DNA of 64,000 nt from positions 1 to 64,000 of the forward strand of contig JAKLGU010000010.1 of assembly GCA_022710485.1 (NCBI GenBank), written 5' to 3'. Under the pieces are notes generated by a model. It was not told where the DNA came from. It saw nothing but the letters and a program-made list of their open reading frames with translations, and made no database searches. The stretch is from Gemmatimonadota bacterium. GTDB lineage: Bacteria > Gemmatimonadota > Gemmatimonadetes > Gemmatimonadales > GWC2-71-9. Of this stretch, positions 8,160-17,288 are shown one piece after another. Both the position numbers and the translations under genes were made by a program. Positions within the stretch are counted from its first letter, which is position 1. Each line of letters begins with the position of its first letter.

Positions 8160-8304
8160 GAAGTCCCCCGGCGAGGATGGGCAGACGGACCGGAGGTTGG
8201 AAAGGCGCGGGGCCACCACCGGCCACACGGTGCGTGGCAAGGGTGAAAGGTAGTCGGTTGTACCACCGGACGCCGACCCGCCGCCGCAGGCAGGCCGGCG
8301 GCCA

Positions 8305-9537
8305 CTATGGAGCGACGAGATTGATGTAGGTGGTGATGATCAGCGCGTTGGTGAAGTCGATGAAGAACGCCCCCACCATCGGAACGACCAGGAACGCCCT
8401 CGGCGCGCTGCCGAACCGCTGGACCAGCGATTCCATGTTGGCCACCGCGTTCGGGGTGGCCCCCAGCCCGAAGCCGCAATGGCCGCCGGCCATCACGGCG
8501 GCGTCGTAGTCCCGGCCCATGACCCGGAAGGTGATCCAGTAGGCGAACGCCCCCATCATGGCCACCTGGAAGACAAGGATCACGAGCATCGGGGCGGCCA
8601 GGTCGAGCAGCTCCCAGAGGCGGAGCGACATGAGCGCCATCGTGAGGAACAGCGACAGCGCGATGGTGCCGAGGTCGTCCACCACGCGGCTCTCGATCCG
8701 GAGCTTGCCGGTGGCGTCGGCCACGTTTCGGAGCACCGCCGCGACCAGCATGGCCCCGATGTACCCAGGAAGGGTGATGAAGCGCCCGAGCCACGCGGAC
8801 AGGAGCCCGCCCGCCCACATGCAGGCGAGGATGATCGTGAGCGTCTGCAGCAGCAGGTAGGCGGTGGGCGCCTTCCCGGCCGGCTCGGTGTCAATTTCCT
8901 CGTCCAGGGCGGCATGCTCGATGCCGGCCGCGGCCGGGGCCACCGCCCCGCCCGCCGATCGGAGGCCAAACCGACTCATCAGCTTCGTCCCGACCGGCCC
9001 CCCGAGGAGGCCGCCGCTCACCAGTCCGAAGGTGGCCGCCGCCATCGCCAGGGTGACGGCGCCGGGGAAGTGGTACTGCTCCTCCATCAGCTTGCCGAAT
9101 GCGGCGCCGGTGCCGTGGCCGCCCGTCATGGTGATGGAGCCGGTGAGGAGGCCGAGCAGCGGATTGACGCCAAGGAGGTTGGCGAGGCCCACCCCGACGG
9201 CGTTCTGCAGCACGGCGAGGAGCGAGGCGAGCCCCCAGAAGATGAGGACCTGCTTGCCGCCGATCTTCAGGAGCCCGAGGCTGGCGCCGAGCCCGATGGC
9301 GGTGAAGAAGGCGATCATCAACGGCGATTGCAGCCGGGTGTCGAACTCGAAGGCCAGGACGCCGGTCTGCCGGAGCGCCAGGGCGACGGCGGCGAAGACG
9401 AATCCGCCCACCACCGGGGCGGGGATGTTGAACCGGTCCAGCACACCCACCTTCCGCCGGATCCCGTACCCGGCAAAGAGGACGAGCGCGGCCAGCGCGA
9501 CCGTCTGCATCATGTCCAGCGACACGGTGGTGGGCAT
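8305..9537 (-). CDS. gltS: Sodium/glutamate symporter
   Basis: Inner-membrane carrier importing glutamate with sodium. The 410-residue product matches the GltS family in length and layout: ten or so hydrophobic helices in two repeats, each with a glycine-rich re-entrant loop (GSITMTGGHGTGAAFG near residue 140 and AGGHCGFGLGATPNAVA near 360). The ATG at 9535-9537 gives the family's usual N-terminus; the open frame to 9801 is an overlap with the next gene's antisense. It lies 35 bases downstream of the TfoX-like gene on the same strand. Confidence 0.93.
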   Translation of the reverse strand: MPTTVSLDMMQTVALAALVLFAGYGIRRKVGVLDRFNIPAPVVGGFVFAAVALALRQTGVLAFEFDTRLQSPLMIAFFTAIGLGASLGLLKIGGKQVLIFWGLASLLAVLQNAVGVGLANLLGVNPLLGLLTGSITMTGGHGTGAAFGKLMEEQYHFPGAVTLAMAAATFGLVSGGLLGGPVGTKLMSRFGLRSAGGAVAPAAAGIEHAALDEEIDTEPAGKAPTAYLLLQTLTIILACMWAGGLLSAWLGRFITLPGYIGAMLVAAVLRNVADATGKLRIESRVVDDLGTIALSLFLTMALMSLRLWELLDLAAPMLVILVFQVAMMGAFAYWITFRVMGRDYDAAVMAGGHCGFGLGATPNAVANMESLVQRFGSAPRAFLVVPMVGAFFIDFTNALIITTYINLVAP

Positions 9538-9572
9538 CGGTGGTCCGGTGTTCGGGAAAGAAAGGAGAACGC

Positions 9573-9914
9573 CTAGGCCTTGGCTGGCTTCGGCGGGAGC
9601 GACGACGCGTACCGGGCGCCGCGGGTGACCCACTCGCCGAGCGACGCGTCGGTGGCGAGCGCCGGCGGGTCCACGAACACCATCCCGGTCATCGGCCGGC
9701 CGGTGAAGTCCATCGGTCGCACATGCGGACGCGCGAGCGCCTCCTGGTACCCGTCGGCGCCGATCCGGACCATCAGCGTGCTGCCGACGATGCCGGCGCA
9801 CATGTGCCCGTTGACCAGGAAGCAGAGCCCGCCGAACATCTGCTTCTCGGCTAAGCCGGCTGTGCCTGTCAGCGCGCGGCGGACGCGCTCCCCGAGCGCG
9901 GCGTCATGGGCCAT
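9573..9914 (-). CDS. TfoX N-terminal-domain protein
   Basis: The 113-residue product is a single TfoX/Sxy N-terminal domain: EKQMFGGLCFLVNGHMCAG (near 23-41) is the family signature, followed by VRIGADGYQEAL and MDFTGRPMTGMVFVDPPAL. In Gamma-proteobacteria the full TfoX/Sxy controls competence; stand-alone short copies are widespread and their function is not established. No TfoX C-terminal domain follows. It is 15 bases downstream of the channel gene on the same strand. Confidence 0.9.
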   Translation of the reverse strand: MAHDAALGERVRRALTGTAGLAEKQMFGGLCFLVNGHMCAGIVGSTLMVRIGADGYQEALARPHVRPMDFTGRPMTGMVFVDPPALATDASLGEWVTRGARYASSLPPKPAKA

Positions 9915-9929
9915 GCGACCGACCGGCGA

Positions 9930-10268
9930 TCACGGGGACAACGGTGGCGCCCCACCGCGGGATTCCCGGAACGCGTGGGCTACCGCCTCCAGCCCGATGG
10001 ACACGATCAGGCCGGTGAGGAGAACCCCCGCCAGTGCGATGACGAGCGCCAGCCATCGCGACCGGCGCATGGTCGGGCGCCTGTCGCCGAAGTTGATCGT
10101 GGTCGCGGTGATGAAGGCGAAGTACACGGCCTCGTGGGGCTCCCAGCCCTCGAGCGCGCCGATGCGCAGCCCCAGCGCGGCGATGAACCCGATCAGCACG
10201 GCGAAGATCGGCCAGAGGTAGAAGAGTCCCCTGGCGTAGATCTCGATGAAGTCGAGCACGAACGTCAT
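9930..10268 (-). CDS. Two-helix potassium-channel-like protein with altered selectivity filter
   Basis: The 112-residue product has the Ion_trans_2 plan: a first helix (about 12-34), a pore loop FAFITATTINFGDRRPT (about 50-66), and a second helix (about 72-95). In ordinary potassium channels the filter reads TVGYGD; here it reads TINFGD, so the first glycine of GYG is asparagine and the tyrosine is phenylalanine. It has no cytoplasmic ligand domain. As the pore loop is otherwise intact it probably still forms a tetrameric channel, but ion preference may differ. It lies 43 bases from the P1 peptidase stop. Confidence 0.85.
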   Translation of the reverse strand: MTFVLDFIEIYARGLFYLWPIFAVLIGFIAALGLRIGALEGWEPHEAVYFAFITATTINFGDRRPTMRRSRWLALVIALAGVLLTGLIVSIGLEAVAHAFRESRGGAPPLSP

Positions 10269-10311
10269 GGACCAGTCCCCGCCCGGCTGGAGGTGGATGC
10301 CTGCGAGAAAG

Positions 10312-11505
10312 CTACGGCCGCGTCGCCGGGGCCGCGAGTGGAGCCACGAGCGCGTTCCGTTCGCGCAGCAGGCGCAGCACCTCGCCGACCGGCAGGGCCT
10401 CGACCGTGTGGCCGTTGCCGGTGACGGTGGTGGCGGCGAAGAGCGCGTTGTCGATGGCCTCCTCGGTGGCCTCGATCACGCCGGCGAAGAGCGGGTTCAT
10501 CGCATCGTTGCCGAGCTCGGTGGAGGGGCGCAACGGGGCGCCGGCGGGCCGGCGGACGGCGGCGTTCGTGGAGAATGAGAGCACGTAGTCGCCGGATCCG
10601 TTGCCGGCCGTGGCCCCCGTCCGCCCGAGCCCGATCGTGGCGCGTGACGCCAGCCGCTCGAGGTTCCGGTCGGAGAGCGGTGCGTCCGTCGCAACGACGA
10701 TCATGACGGAGCCGGTCGGTCCCTTCGGCGCCTCGGCCCCTGTCAACCCGTCGCGGCCGAGGAGCCGGCCGACCGGCACCCCCATGAGGAGGAGGTCGCC
10801 GCTGCCGCCGAAGTTGGTCTGCACCAGGACACCGACGGTCCAGGTGCTGTCACCCACGCGAACCCGCCGCGACGACGTGCCGATGCCCCCCTTCCACCCG
10901 AGCGTGCTGGTGCCGGTGCCCGCGCCCACGCTCCCTTCCGCCACCGGGCCGGAGCGCGCGCCAGTCAGCGCAGAGACCACGTCGTCGGCCGAGATCGGGC
11001 GTTCCCGGATCGCGTTGAGGTACGAGTCGTTGGTCTCCCCGACCACCGGGTTGATGGAGCGGACGGTCCCCATCCCCGGCTGGGCCAGCAGGTAGGCGGC
11101 CATGGCGTCCGCCGCCTTCCAGACACAGAGGGTGCAGGTCAGGAGGATCGGCGTCTCGAGCTCGCCGAGTTCGCGAAGTTGCGTCGAGCCGACGAGCTTG
11201 CCGAAGCCGTTGATGACGAAGAGTGCCGCCGGGACCCGGTCGCGATAGATGTTCCCGCCATGCGGAAGGATGGCGGTGACCCCGGTGCGGATGGAGTCGC
11301 CCCGGATGACGGTGGTCTGGCCGACCAGGACCCCCGGGACGTCGGTGATGGCGTTGAGCGGACCGGTGGGGAGGACGCCGGGCGCGACGCCCAGGGCACG
11401 GGGGCGCGGCCGGTCCTGGGCCGCCACGGAGGATGTCGCCAGCAGGACCAGCGGCAGGGCGAGCAGGGCGCCGTATCGAATCGAAAGGCGAAGGAGACGC
11501 ATCAT
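10312..11505 (-). CDS. Secreted P1-family peptidase (DmpA / D-aminopeptidase type)
   Basis: The 397-residue product has a signal peptide (hydrophobic 9-28, cleavage after VAAQ) and the DmpA fold of self-cleaving N-terminal nucleophile hydrolases. Expected features include GPLNAITDVPGVLVGQ at the start of the mature chain, VVGETNDSYLNAIR, and PTGSVMIVVATDAPL, where the Gly-Ser bond is the autoprocessing site and the serine becomes the nucleophile. Such enzymes release N-terminal residues, in some cases D-amino acids, or cleave beta-peptides. Start codons ATGATG at 11505-11500 overlap the stop of the upstream CHAD gene, so translation is coupled. Confidence 0.9.
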   Translation of the reverse strand: MMRLLRLSIRYGALLALPLVLLATSSVAAQDRPRPRALGVAPGVLPTGPLNAITDVPGVLVGQTTVIRGDSIRTGVTAILPHGGNIYRDRVPAALFVINGFGKLVGSTQLRELGELETPILLTCTLCVWKAADAMAAYLLAQPGMGTVRSINPVVGETNDSYLNAIRERPISADDVVSALTGARSGPVAEGSVGAGTGTSTLGWKGGIGTSSRRVRVGDSTWTVGVLVQTNFGGSGDLLLMGVPVGRLLGRDGLTGAEAPKGPTGSVMIVVATDAPLSDRNLERLASRATIGLGRTGATAGNGSGDYVLSFSTNAAVRRPAGAPLRPSTELGNDAMNPLFAGVIEATEEAIDNALFAATTVTGNGHTVEALPVGEVLRLLRERNALVAPLAAPATRP

Positions 11506-12473
11506 GGAGTCCCGGTTGTTGTCAGCAGTGCGCCGGCGATCCGCTCCACCGTCTTGAGGGCGGCGGCCGCCTCGCGCCCCCGGCCAGGCCGCATGGCCCG
11601 GCCGAACTCGGACAGCATGGAGCGGTGCACCGCCGACTGCAGCGCGGTGTACGCGCGTCGGGTCGGCTGACCTGGCGAAGGCGCCCGGACCTCATTCGCC
11701 TCACGGCGCACCCGCTCGAGGAGAAGGTGGCGGTCGTGCAGCACGCCGAGCGCGTCCTGCAGGGCGGCAAGGCGATCGACGGCGCGAGGGCCGCCGCGGA
11801 AGCCGGCGCCCAGCGACTCGAGGAGGTATCGGAGGTGCTTCACGGCCAGCCGCGCCTGGTGAGCCTCCAGTACCTGCTCCGGCGACTGCACCGCCTCGAG
11901 CGTGCGGCGCACCTCCACGGCCCCAGCCCGGAGCAGACGGCCGAGGGCGACGGCCATCGACGGCTCGCCCAGGGCAGCGTCGAGCGGCACGCGGACCTCG
12001 TACTTCCGCAGCTGCCGGTCGAGCTTGCTTCCGGCGAGCGGCAACTCCTCTGCCATCAGCGCCAGCGCCCGTGCCAGCGCGTCAATCCCCTCCGCCTCGA
12101 GCCGCTCCGCGAGCGCCGCTGCGGCACCGGAAGCGAGCCGTCCGAGCCGGACCGTCGGCTGGGCGAGCCAGTGTCGCTGCACCTCGAGGTCTCGTGCATC
12201 GCCGGTGCGGCGGGAAATCCGGTGCAGCCGTTTGAGGGTTCCGCGGCCGACGGTGTCGTCAAGCTCGGGCGCGAAGGCGCGGAGCCAGGTGCGGAGTCGC
12301 CGGAGGGCGACGCGAAAGTCGTGGAGCGCGTCCTCCGCGGGAGGCCGCTCGCCGGCCGGCGCGGCTCGGCGCACCCGCCGGAGCCGCTCGCGGGCGATCA
12401 CGCGCGCCGCGTACCGGCCGGGTCGGGCCAACAGGTCGGGCTTCAGGAGGGGCGGCGGAGGAGTGGGGCTCAT
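11502..12473 (-). CDS. CHAD-domain protein (polyphosphate-binding type)
   Basis: The 323-residue product is a stand-alone CHAD domain: an all-helical protein rich in Arg, with the conserved histidines in EDALHDFRVALRRLRTWL (about 45-62) and VKHLRYLLESLG (about 218-229). CHAD domains bind inorganic polyphosphate and are found on polyphosphate granules; no CYTH triphosphatase domain is attached and none is seen nearby. I chose the ATG at 12471-12473; the frame upstream to 12566 is proline/arginine-rich and family-unlike. The stop overlaps the P1 peptidase start. Confidence 0.9.
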   Translation of the reverse strand: MSPTPPPPLLKPDLLARPGRYAARVIARERLRRVRRAAPAGERPPAEDALHDFRVALRRLRTWLRAFAPELDDTVGRGTLKRLHRISRRTGDARDLEVQRHWLAQPTVRLGRLASGAAAALAERLEAEGIDALARALALMAEELPLAGSKLDRQLRKYEVRVPLDAALGEPSMAVALGRLLRAGAVEVRRTLEAVQSPEQVLEAHQARLAVKHLRYLLESLGAGFRGGPRAVDRLAALQDALGVLHDRHLLLERVRREANEVRAPSPGQPTRRAYTALQSAVHRSMLSEFGRAMRPGRGREAAAALKTVERIAGALLTTTGTP

Positions 12474-12610
12474 GCCCTGGCTTCGGTTCCGGGGAGCGGT
12501 CGCGCCCGGCTTGCGCGGCGGCGGACGGCCCTGTAATTCCCTGTGTCGCCCGCCGTGCCGGATCAACCCGAACCGGCCCGCACCCGATGATACCCTCCAG
12601 GAGGCCGTTC

Positions 12611-13150
12611 ATGAAGCATGCGATGATCCCCGCCCTGCTCCTCGCCGCCGCCGCGGCGTCCTGCGCCCCGCCCCCCGCCGCTCCGCCGGCCGGCGACGGC
12701 GCCGTCGTCGCGTCGGTGACACCTCGCTTCAACGACCTGGCCGGCTGGCTGGTCCAGACCGTGGAGCAGGTGCCCGACAGCCTGTACGGCTACAAGCCGA
12801 ATCCGGCGGTACGCAGCATGGCGGAGCTGATGGGGCATGTCGCCAACGCCCACTACACCTTCTGTGCGGGCGCGCTGGGCACCGCGGAACCGGAACACGC
12901 CGACTTCGAGAAGGTCACCGACAAAGCCACGCTCGTCGAGGCCATGAAGGCCTCCGTGGCCTTCTGCAACACCGCGTACCAGATGTCGGACGCCGACGCG
13001 ATGAAGGAGACCCAGTTCTTCGGGTCCACCATGACGCGGCTGGCGGTGCTGGTCTGGAACGCGACGCACGACGGCGAGCACTACGGCAACCTCGTGGTCT
13101 ACATGCGCGCCAACGGCATGGTTCCGCCGTCGAGCCAGGGCGGCAGCTGA
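12611..13150 (+). CDS. DinB-superfamily lipoprotein
   Basis: The 179-residue product has a lipoprotein signal (MKHAMIPALLLAAAAASC, cysteine 18) and then a DinB-type four-helix bundle with the three histidine ligands in place: MAELMGHVANAHYTFC and NATHDGEHYGNLVVYMR. The start at 12611 is preceded by AGGAGG about 7 bases upstream; an in-frame ATG at 12587 is also present but would overlap that site. Anchoring a DinB domain outside the cytoplasm is uncommon outside this kind of genome. It diverges from the CHAD gene and converges on the beta-barrel gene. Confidence 0.87.
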   Translation: MKHAMIPALLLAAAAASCAPPPAAPPAGDGAVVASVTPRFNDLAGWLVQTVEQVPDSLYGYKPNPAVRSMAELMGHVANAHYTFCAGALGTAEPEHADFEKVTDKATLVEAMKASVAFCNTAYQMSDADAMKETQFFGSTMTRLAVLVWNATHDGEHYGNLVVYMRANGMVPPSSQGGS

Positions 13151-13170
13151 CGGTTGGGCCACTCACGTCG

Positions 13171-13193
13171 GGGCGGATCGGTCGGATCCGCCC
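13171..13193. terminator. Hairpin between convergent genes
   Basis: GGGCGGATC (13171-13179) and GATCCGCCC (13185-13193) form a perfect 9-base stem with a 5-base loop in the 55-base gap between the DinB lipoprotein (plus) and the beta-barrel gene (minus). There is no T-run on either side, so it may act as a weak bidirectional or Rho-assisted terminator. Confidence 0.45.
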
Positions 13194-13205
13194 TCGGCGT
13201 GCCGC

Positions 13206-14105
13206 TCAGCGCGTGCCGCCCCACCGGTACGTCCAGGTGACCACGAAGGTGTCGAAGTCTGTGCCGGTGCGAGTCCAGACGCCGGTCGTCCAGTAGAGCT
13301 TGAGGGAGTTCGGCTTCCCGATCGGGAAGACCAGCACCGCCCCCGCCCGCGAATTCTCCTGCATTGTCGACGGCGTCCCGCCGTTGAGGCTCGACTCTCC
13401 CCCCGCATAGTAGATCACGCCCACCCCGCCCCAGATGCCCGACCGGGAAATCCAGAGCGCATTGAACTGCCCGGAGTACAGTCCCGCCTGTGATTGCGTG
13501 TTGCCGTCCAGAAAGTCGGTATTGTCGGTGAAGAACGTGGCGGCGAAGAGCGCCTCGAGCGTCAGCCGTCCGATTGCCTTCGAAACCGCGAGTTCCGGCT
13601 TGAAGGACCACCGGTTGGTGCCGATGTTGACCAGCCGGCTGGGGTCGTACTGGCCGAGCGGGGCGGTCACCCGGAACCCGGCGCCGACCAGGAAATTCTG
13701 CCGGTAGGTGGGAAACTCGCGGAGGGTCAGCGCCGGGGCGCCCAGGAAGTTGACGCTGATGTGGGCCGTGGGGTCGGTGAGGCCGCACACGTTGCGGGTC
13801 ACGAGGTTGCCGTTCTGCTCCGCCTGCCCGTCGATGCAGGCCCCGCCCAGGGCTGCATCGACCTTGCCGGACAGGCCCCAGAGGTCGAGCGCGCGGGCAT
13901 ATCCCGCCGTCGGGCCGTGGATGTCGAGCTCGGCGTTCTCGAGCGCAAGCGCCGCGTCGAATAGCACGTTGCCGGTGGAATATCCATACGCGAGACTGGC
14001 GAAGTTGATTCCCACCGGGGTGTTCACGAACGAACGGGGGTCGAGGCTCTGGCCGAACGCGGGCGTCGTGGCCGCGAGCAGCGCCAAGAGGAGAAACCGC
14101 CTCAT
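13206..14105 (-). CDS. Outer-membrane beta-barrel protein, phenol-degradation MetA-pathway-like
   Basis: The 299-residue product has a signal peptide (MRRFLLLALLAATTPAFGQ) followed by alternating amphipathic strands with many aromatic residues and a C-terminal strand ending in TFVVTWTYRWGGTR, as expected for an outer-membrane barrel. Strand-rich segments such as LVGAGFRVTAPLGQYD and RWSFKPELAVSKAIG match the group annotated as transporter or putative MetA-pathway of phenol degradation protein. The true substrate is unknown. The ATG (14103-14105) overlaps the stop of the upstream DinB gene (ATGA). Confidence 0.75.
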   Translation of the reverse strand: MRRFLLLALLAATTPAFGQSLDPRSFVNTPVGINFASLAYGYSTGNVLFDAALALENAELDIHGPTAGYARALDLWGLSGKVDAALGGACIDGQAEQNGNLVTRNVCGLTDPTAHISVNFLGAPALTLREFPTYRQNFLVGAGFRVTAPLGQYDPSRLVNIGTNRWSFKPELAVSKAIGRLTLEALFAATFFTDNTDFLDGNTQSQAGLYSGQFNALWISRSGIWGGVGVIYYAGGESSLNGGTPSTMQENSRAGAVLVFPIGKPNSLKLYWTTGVWTRTGTDFDTFVVTWTYRWGGTR

Positions 14106-14605
14106 CGGGCGTCGTCGGCGGTCGGACCGTAGATCGAGGGCAGGGGAACGTCCAGCATGCGGAGGTAGACGCTCAGCTGACCGCGGTGGTGGATGATGTG
14201 GCTGATCATGAAGGAGCGGAGCACGGCCGCGCGGGGCATGGAGAAGATGACGGCGCCGCCGTTCTTGAGGGCCCACGGCACCATGAGTCCTTCGTCGGTG
14301 GCGGACGCGAGGGCGTCACGCGTGGCAGTCGTGTTGGCGTCAAAATGAGCCAGCAACGCGCTGGTGGTGGAAAAGACCACCGGGATCCGAGGCGGGCCAC
14401 CCGGCGGGTTCACGTCCCGTTCCGTCTCCTGGATGATTAACGGGCCAAACCCGACCAAATTCGTGATGTGCTGGGCCAGGGCGCCCAGCGAGGTCGACTT
14501 CGGGTGCGGCTTCCACGACGCGCTCGCCTCAGGTACGCGCGAGAGGAGGGCGCGTGTGGTCGCCATTTCGTGGTCGAACTGCGAGAGCAGGAGCTCGGCG
14601 AGCAT
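14102..14605 (-). CDS. DinB-superfamily protein
   Basis: The 167-residue cytoplasmic protein shows the usual DinB arrangement: MLAELLLSQFDHEMATTRALL in the first helix, SLGALAQHITNLVGF with the first histidine ligand (about 39-53), and FMISHIIHHRGQLSVYLRMLDV with the paired histidines near the C-terminus. The last helix ends in PLPSIYGPTADDAR, the typical tail of this subgroup. Substrate unknown. It is coupled by a four-base overlap to the beta-barrel gene downstream. Confidence 0.9.
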   Translation of the reverse strand: MLAELLLSQFDHEMATTRALLSRVPEASASWKPHPKSTSLGALAQHITNLVGFGPLIIQETERDVNPPGGPPRIPVVFSTTSALLAHFDANTTATRDALASATDEGLMVPWALKNGGAVIFSMPRAAVLRSFMISHIIHHRGQLSVYLRMLDVPLPSIYGPTADDAR

Positions 14606-14671
14606 CAGGGTGCCTCTGTGCAGCGAAGTGACTTCGCGGGCCGGAGAGCCGCGCCGGCGGGCTCCCGAAGC

Positions 14672-15232
14672 TTACTGCGGCCAGAGCCAGCCGAACACCC
14701 CGGCCGTCAGGCAGGCGTACAGGAGCCCGTCGATCGTCGAAGTCAGCGTCGAACGCAGCGCGCGGCTGTACCAGATGCGCATCTGCCACAGCGCCATCGC
14801 GTAGCAGGCGAAGGCGGTGACGCCGGCGAAGCGGAACACCTCGAGATACGACGCCCCGACCGGGAGCGCCCGGCTGGTCACATAGGCGGCGATCAGGCTC
14901 ACGACGACGATGTACACGAACCACTGCGTCAGTTGCTTGCCCATGGTGAAGGGGCCGTTCGGGAGCACCGTGAGAATGAGGATCGGTCCCTTCTTGAGCT
15001 TTTCCTGGAACTCCGGCGTCTGCATGTCCTTGTGCTCCAGGCACCGGGGCACCATGTAGTCGCCGGGCGGGATGGCGAAGGGCCGGAGGGCGTTCATGAC
15101 GCCGTCCTCGTTCGGCACCGGCGGATACTCGCCCTTGTGCCAGGGCGTCATCATGTGGATGACGGCGCTGATCATGAAGACGACGACAGCCGACAGCAGG
15201 ATGGGCATCCAGAGCGCGGTGATTGTTGCCAT
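14672..15232 (-). CDS. Four-helix membrane protein, unknown function
   Basis: The 186-residue product has an N-terminal helix (about 9-27), a loop with [17 protein letters not shown], and three C-terminal helices (about 105-122, 132-148 and 166-184). The ATG at 15230-15232 has GGAGG five bases upstream; the very long open frame to 16312 is an antisense shadow of the pirin gene. The loop beginning [11 protein letters not shown] recurs in unnamed membrane proteins, but I cannot give a function. It is transcribed divergently from pirin. Confidence 0.72.
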   Translation of the reverse strand: MATITALWMPILLSAVVVFMISAVIHMMTPWHKGEYPPVPNEDGVMNALRPFAIPPGDYMVPRCLEHKDMQTPEFQEKLKKGPILILTVLPNGPFTMGKQLTQWFVYIVVVSLIAAYVTSRALPVGASYLEVFRFAGVTAFACYAMALWQMRIWYSRALRSTLTSTIDGLLYACLTAGVFGWLWPQ

Positions 15233-15316
15233 GACGTCCTCCAGGAGTGGGACACAAGCGTAGCCCGCCCCTCGAGGGGGCCAGGGGGTTGCACGGGGGA
15301 TAGTCTGCGCGCCGGA

Positions 15317-15371
15317 GGACGGTTCCGCTGGGGGCGCCGGGAACCGTCCCGGGGCCCCTGTCGTATATACT
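15317..15371 (+). promoter_or_regulatory. Candidate pirin promoter with perfect 10-base inverted repeat
   Basis: GGACGGTTCC (15317-15326) and GGAACCGTCC (15340-15349) form a perfect inverted repeat with a 13-base spacer, followed by a GGGGCCCC palindrome (15351-15358) and a -10-like TATACT at 15366-15371. The repeat covers the place a -35 element would occupy, so it is a candidate operator for the gene that starts at 15407. No matching regulator gene is adjacent. Confidence 0.4.
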
Positions 15372-15406
15372 GAGTGGTTCAGGCACCTCATCAAGGAGCA
15401 CCTGCA

Positions 15407-16309
15407 GTGTCCATCAGGCCAGTCAAGGAAATCATCCAGGCCCAGCCCACCATGGAAGGGGCGGGCGTCAAGTTGCATCGCGCCTTCGGGTTCGGGAAGA
15501 CCGACGAGTTCGACCCCTTCCTCCTCTTCGACGACTTCCGCAACGAGCGTCCCGCCGACTACCTGGCGGGCTTTCCCTGGCATCCGCATCGCGGCATCGA
15601 GACGATCACCTACGTCCTGGCCGGCACGGTGAGCCACGGCGACAGCCTGGGCAACCAGGGGTCGCTCGGCGCCGGCGACGTGCAGTGGATGACGGCGGGC
15701 CGGGGAATCCTCCACCAGGAGATGCCGCAGGGCGATGCCCAGGGACGGATGCACGGCTTCCAGCTCTGGGCGAACCTCCCGTCGCAACTGAAGATGACCG
15801 CGCCCCGCTACCAGGACGTCACCGCCGCGGACATTCCCGAGGTCACCGACGACGACGGCACGCGGGTGCGCGTCATCTGCGGCGAGTTCTGGGGCCGCTC
15901 CGGCCCGGTGGACGGCATCGCCTCCGCCCCGCGGTACCTGGATGTCTGGGTGCCGCCGGGCCGGCGGACGACCCTGCCTGCCGAGGCGGCGCGCAACACC
16001 TTCGCCTACGTGTTCGAGGGGGAGGGGGACTTCCGGAACTCGTCGGCGCCGCGGGGCGTGCTCACCGAGGGCAGCGATGGCGACGACACCCTGGTCCGCG
16101 AGACGACCGGCAACCGCTCGCTGGTGCTCTTCGACCGGGGCGACGACGTGACCGTCCAGGCGGGGGAGCGGGGGATGCGCTTCCTGCTGGTGTCGGGCCG
16201 CCCGATCCAGGAGCCGGTGGCGTGGTACGGCCCCATCGTGATGAACACCCAGCAGGAACTCCGTCAGGCCTGGCAGGAGCTCCAGGACGGGACCTTCATC
16301 CGGTCTTGA
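15407..16309 (+). CDS. Pirin-family protein
   Basis: A 300-residue bicupin. The N-terminal cupin carries the iron-ligand set expected of pirin: His59 and His61 in [13 protein letters not shown], and His103 and Glu105 in [11 protein letters not shown]. Pirins are cytoplasmic iron proteins; some have quercetin 2,3-dioxygenase activity and others act as redox sensors, and the sequence alone does not separate these. Start GTG 15407 has AAGGAG at 15393-15398; the frame extends to an ATG at 15374 that overlaps this region. It ends in a 14-base tail-to-tail overlap with the convergent permease gene. Confidence 0.93.
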   Translation: MSIRPVKEIIQAQPTMEGAGVKLHRAFGFGKTDEFDPFLLFDDFRNERPADYLAGFPWHPHRGIETITYVLAGTVSHGDSLGNQGSLGAGDVQWMTAGRGILHQEMPQGDAQGRMHGFQLWANLPSQLKMTAPRYQDVTAADIPEVTDDDGTRVRVICGEFWGRSGPVDGIASAPRYLDVWVPPGRRTTLPAEAARNTFAYVFEGEGDFRNSSAPRGVLTEGSDGDDTLVRETTGNRSLVLFDRGDDVTVQAGERGMRFLLVSGRPIQEPVAWYGPIVMNTQQELRQAWQELQDGTFIRS

Positions 16310-17276
16310 CATCGCCGGTGAAGAAGGGCGCCAGCGTCGTGATCGTGATGGTGAGCGGCACCGCCAGAATGGCGCCCACCGGGCCGAGCACGAAGGCCCA
16401 GAACATCAGCGAGACCACGATCAGCAGTGGCGACAGTCCGAACCCTGAGCCCATCAGTTTCGGCTTCACGACGTTGTCCGACAGCAGGTTGGACACGAGG
16501 AGCACGCCGAGCAGGATCGCGGCACGGGTGACGCCGTGCTCCAGCAGGGTCACGGCCACCGGCGGCAGCATCGCGATCGCGAAGCCGAAGGGAACGAAGT
16601 TGAGGAGAAAGAGGAGCACGGCCCAGACCATCGGGAAGTCGGTGCCGAGGGCCAGCATTGCCACGAGGTTCACCACCGCCAGCCCCGCCCCGATGAGCCC
16701 GGTGAGGGCGACGAAGCGCCGGACGCTCACGCTCACCTCGTCGAAGCGACTGCGCATGCCCCCGGCGCCGCCTTCCGCGTCCTTCCTGGCCGGCAGCTCG
16801 AGCAGGATCAGGGCCACGAGGATCAGCGCGAAGAAGCTGTAGCCGAGCGCGCTGAGGGCCCCACCGACGACGCGCTGCACCACGGCCACCATCCGGGCGG
16901 TGTCGGGCTTGAGCACCTCGTGGACATCCACGCCCCGCGCCGTCAGGAAGCCCTCCAGACCGGCCAACAAGCTGGTCAGCGCCGCCTGGTAGGTGGGCAG
17001 CTTGTCCTGGAGGCCCGACAGGGCCCTTCCCAGCGTTCCGACCACGAACACCCCGATGACCAGCGACCCGACGATCGTCAGCAGCACGGCGGTGGCGTGC
17101 TTGCGCCCACGCCTTTCCAGCCAGTACGTGATCGGGGAGACGCTCATCGCGAGCAGGACCGAGATGAGCAGCAGGTTGACGGTGGCTGCCGCGGCGTGCA
17201 GGGCGGCGGCGATGATGATGACGCAGGCCACGAGCACGGTGGAGCGATAGAGCGGGGAAAGCGTCGCGTCGGACAT
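16296..17276 (-). CDS. AI-2E family permease
   Basis: The 326-residue product is an eight-helix membrane protein of the AI-2E (TqsA/PerM) family. Visible features are paired N-terminal helices (about 10-48), the large cytosolic/periplasmic central region with [19 protein letters not shown], and the C-terminal [34 protein letters not shown] block with the conserved glycine pattern, shown here only in part. Members export autoinducer-2 or exchange sodium/lithium for protons; which applies is unknown. It is 12 bases downstream of the PCuAC gene and overlaps pirin at the 3' end. Confidence 0.9.
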   Translation of the reverse strand: MSDATLSPLYRSTVLVACVIIIAAALHAAAATVNLLLISVLLAMSVSPITYWLERRGRKHATAVLLTIVGSLVIGVFVVGTLGRALSGLQDKLPTYQAALTSLLAGLEGFLTARGVDVHEVLKPDTARMVAVVQRVVGGALSALGYSFFALILVALILLELPARKDAEGGAGGMRSRFDEVSVSVRRFVALTGLIGAGLAVVNLVAMLALGTDFPMVWAVLLFLLNFVPFGFAIAMLPPVAVTLLEHGVTRAAILLGVLLVSNLLSDNVVKPKLMGSGFGLSPLLIVVSLMFWAFVLGPVGAILAVPLTITITTLAPFFTGDVKTG

Positions 17277-17288
17277 GATGGGCTCCGG

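Noticed and set aside
8236..8304. CCGCCG...CGGCGG hairpin beyond gltS as a terminator
   Set aside because: Short stem in generally GC-rich sequence without a T-run; likely base-composition noise.
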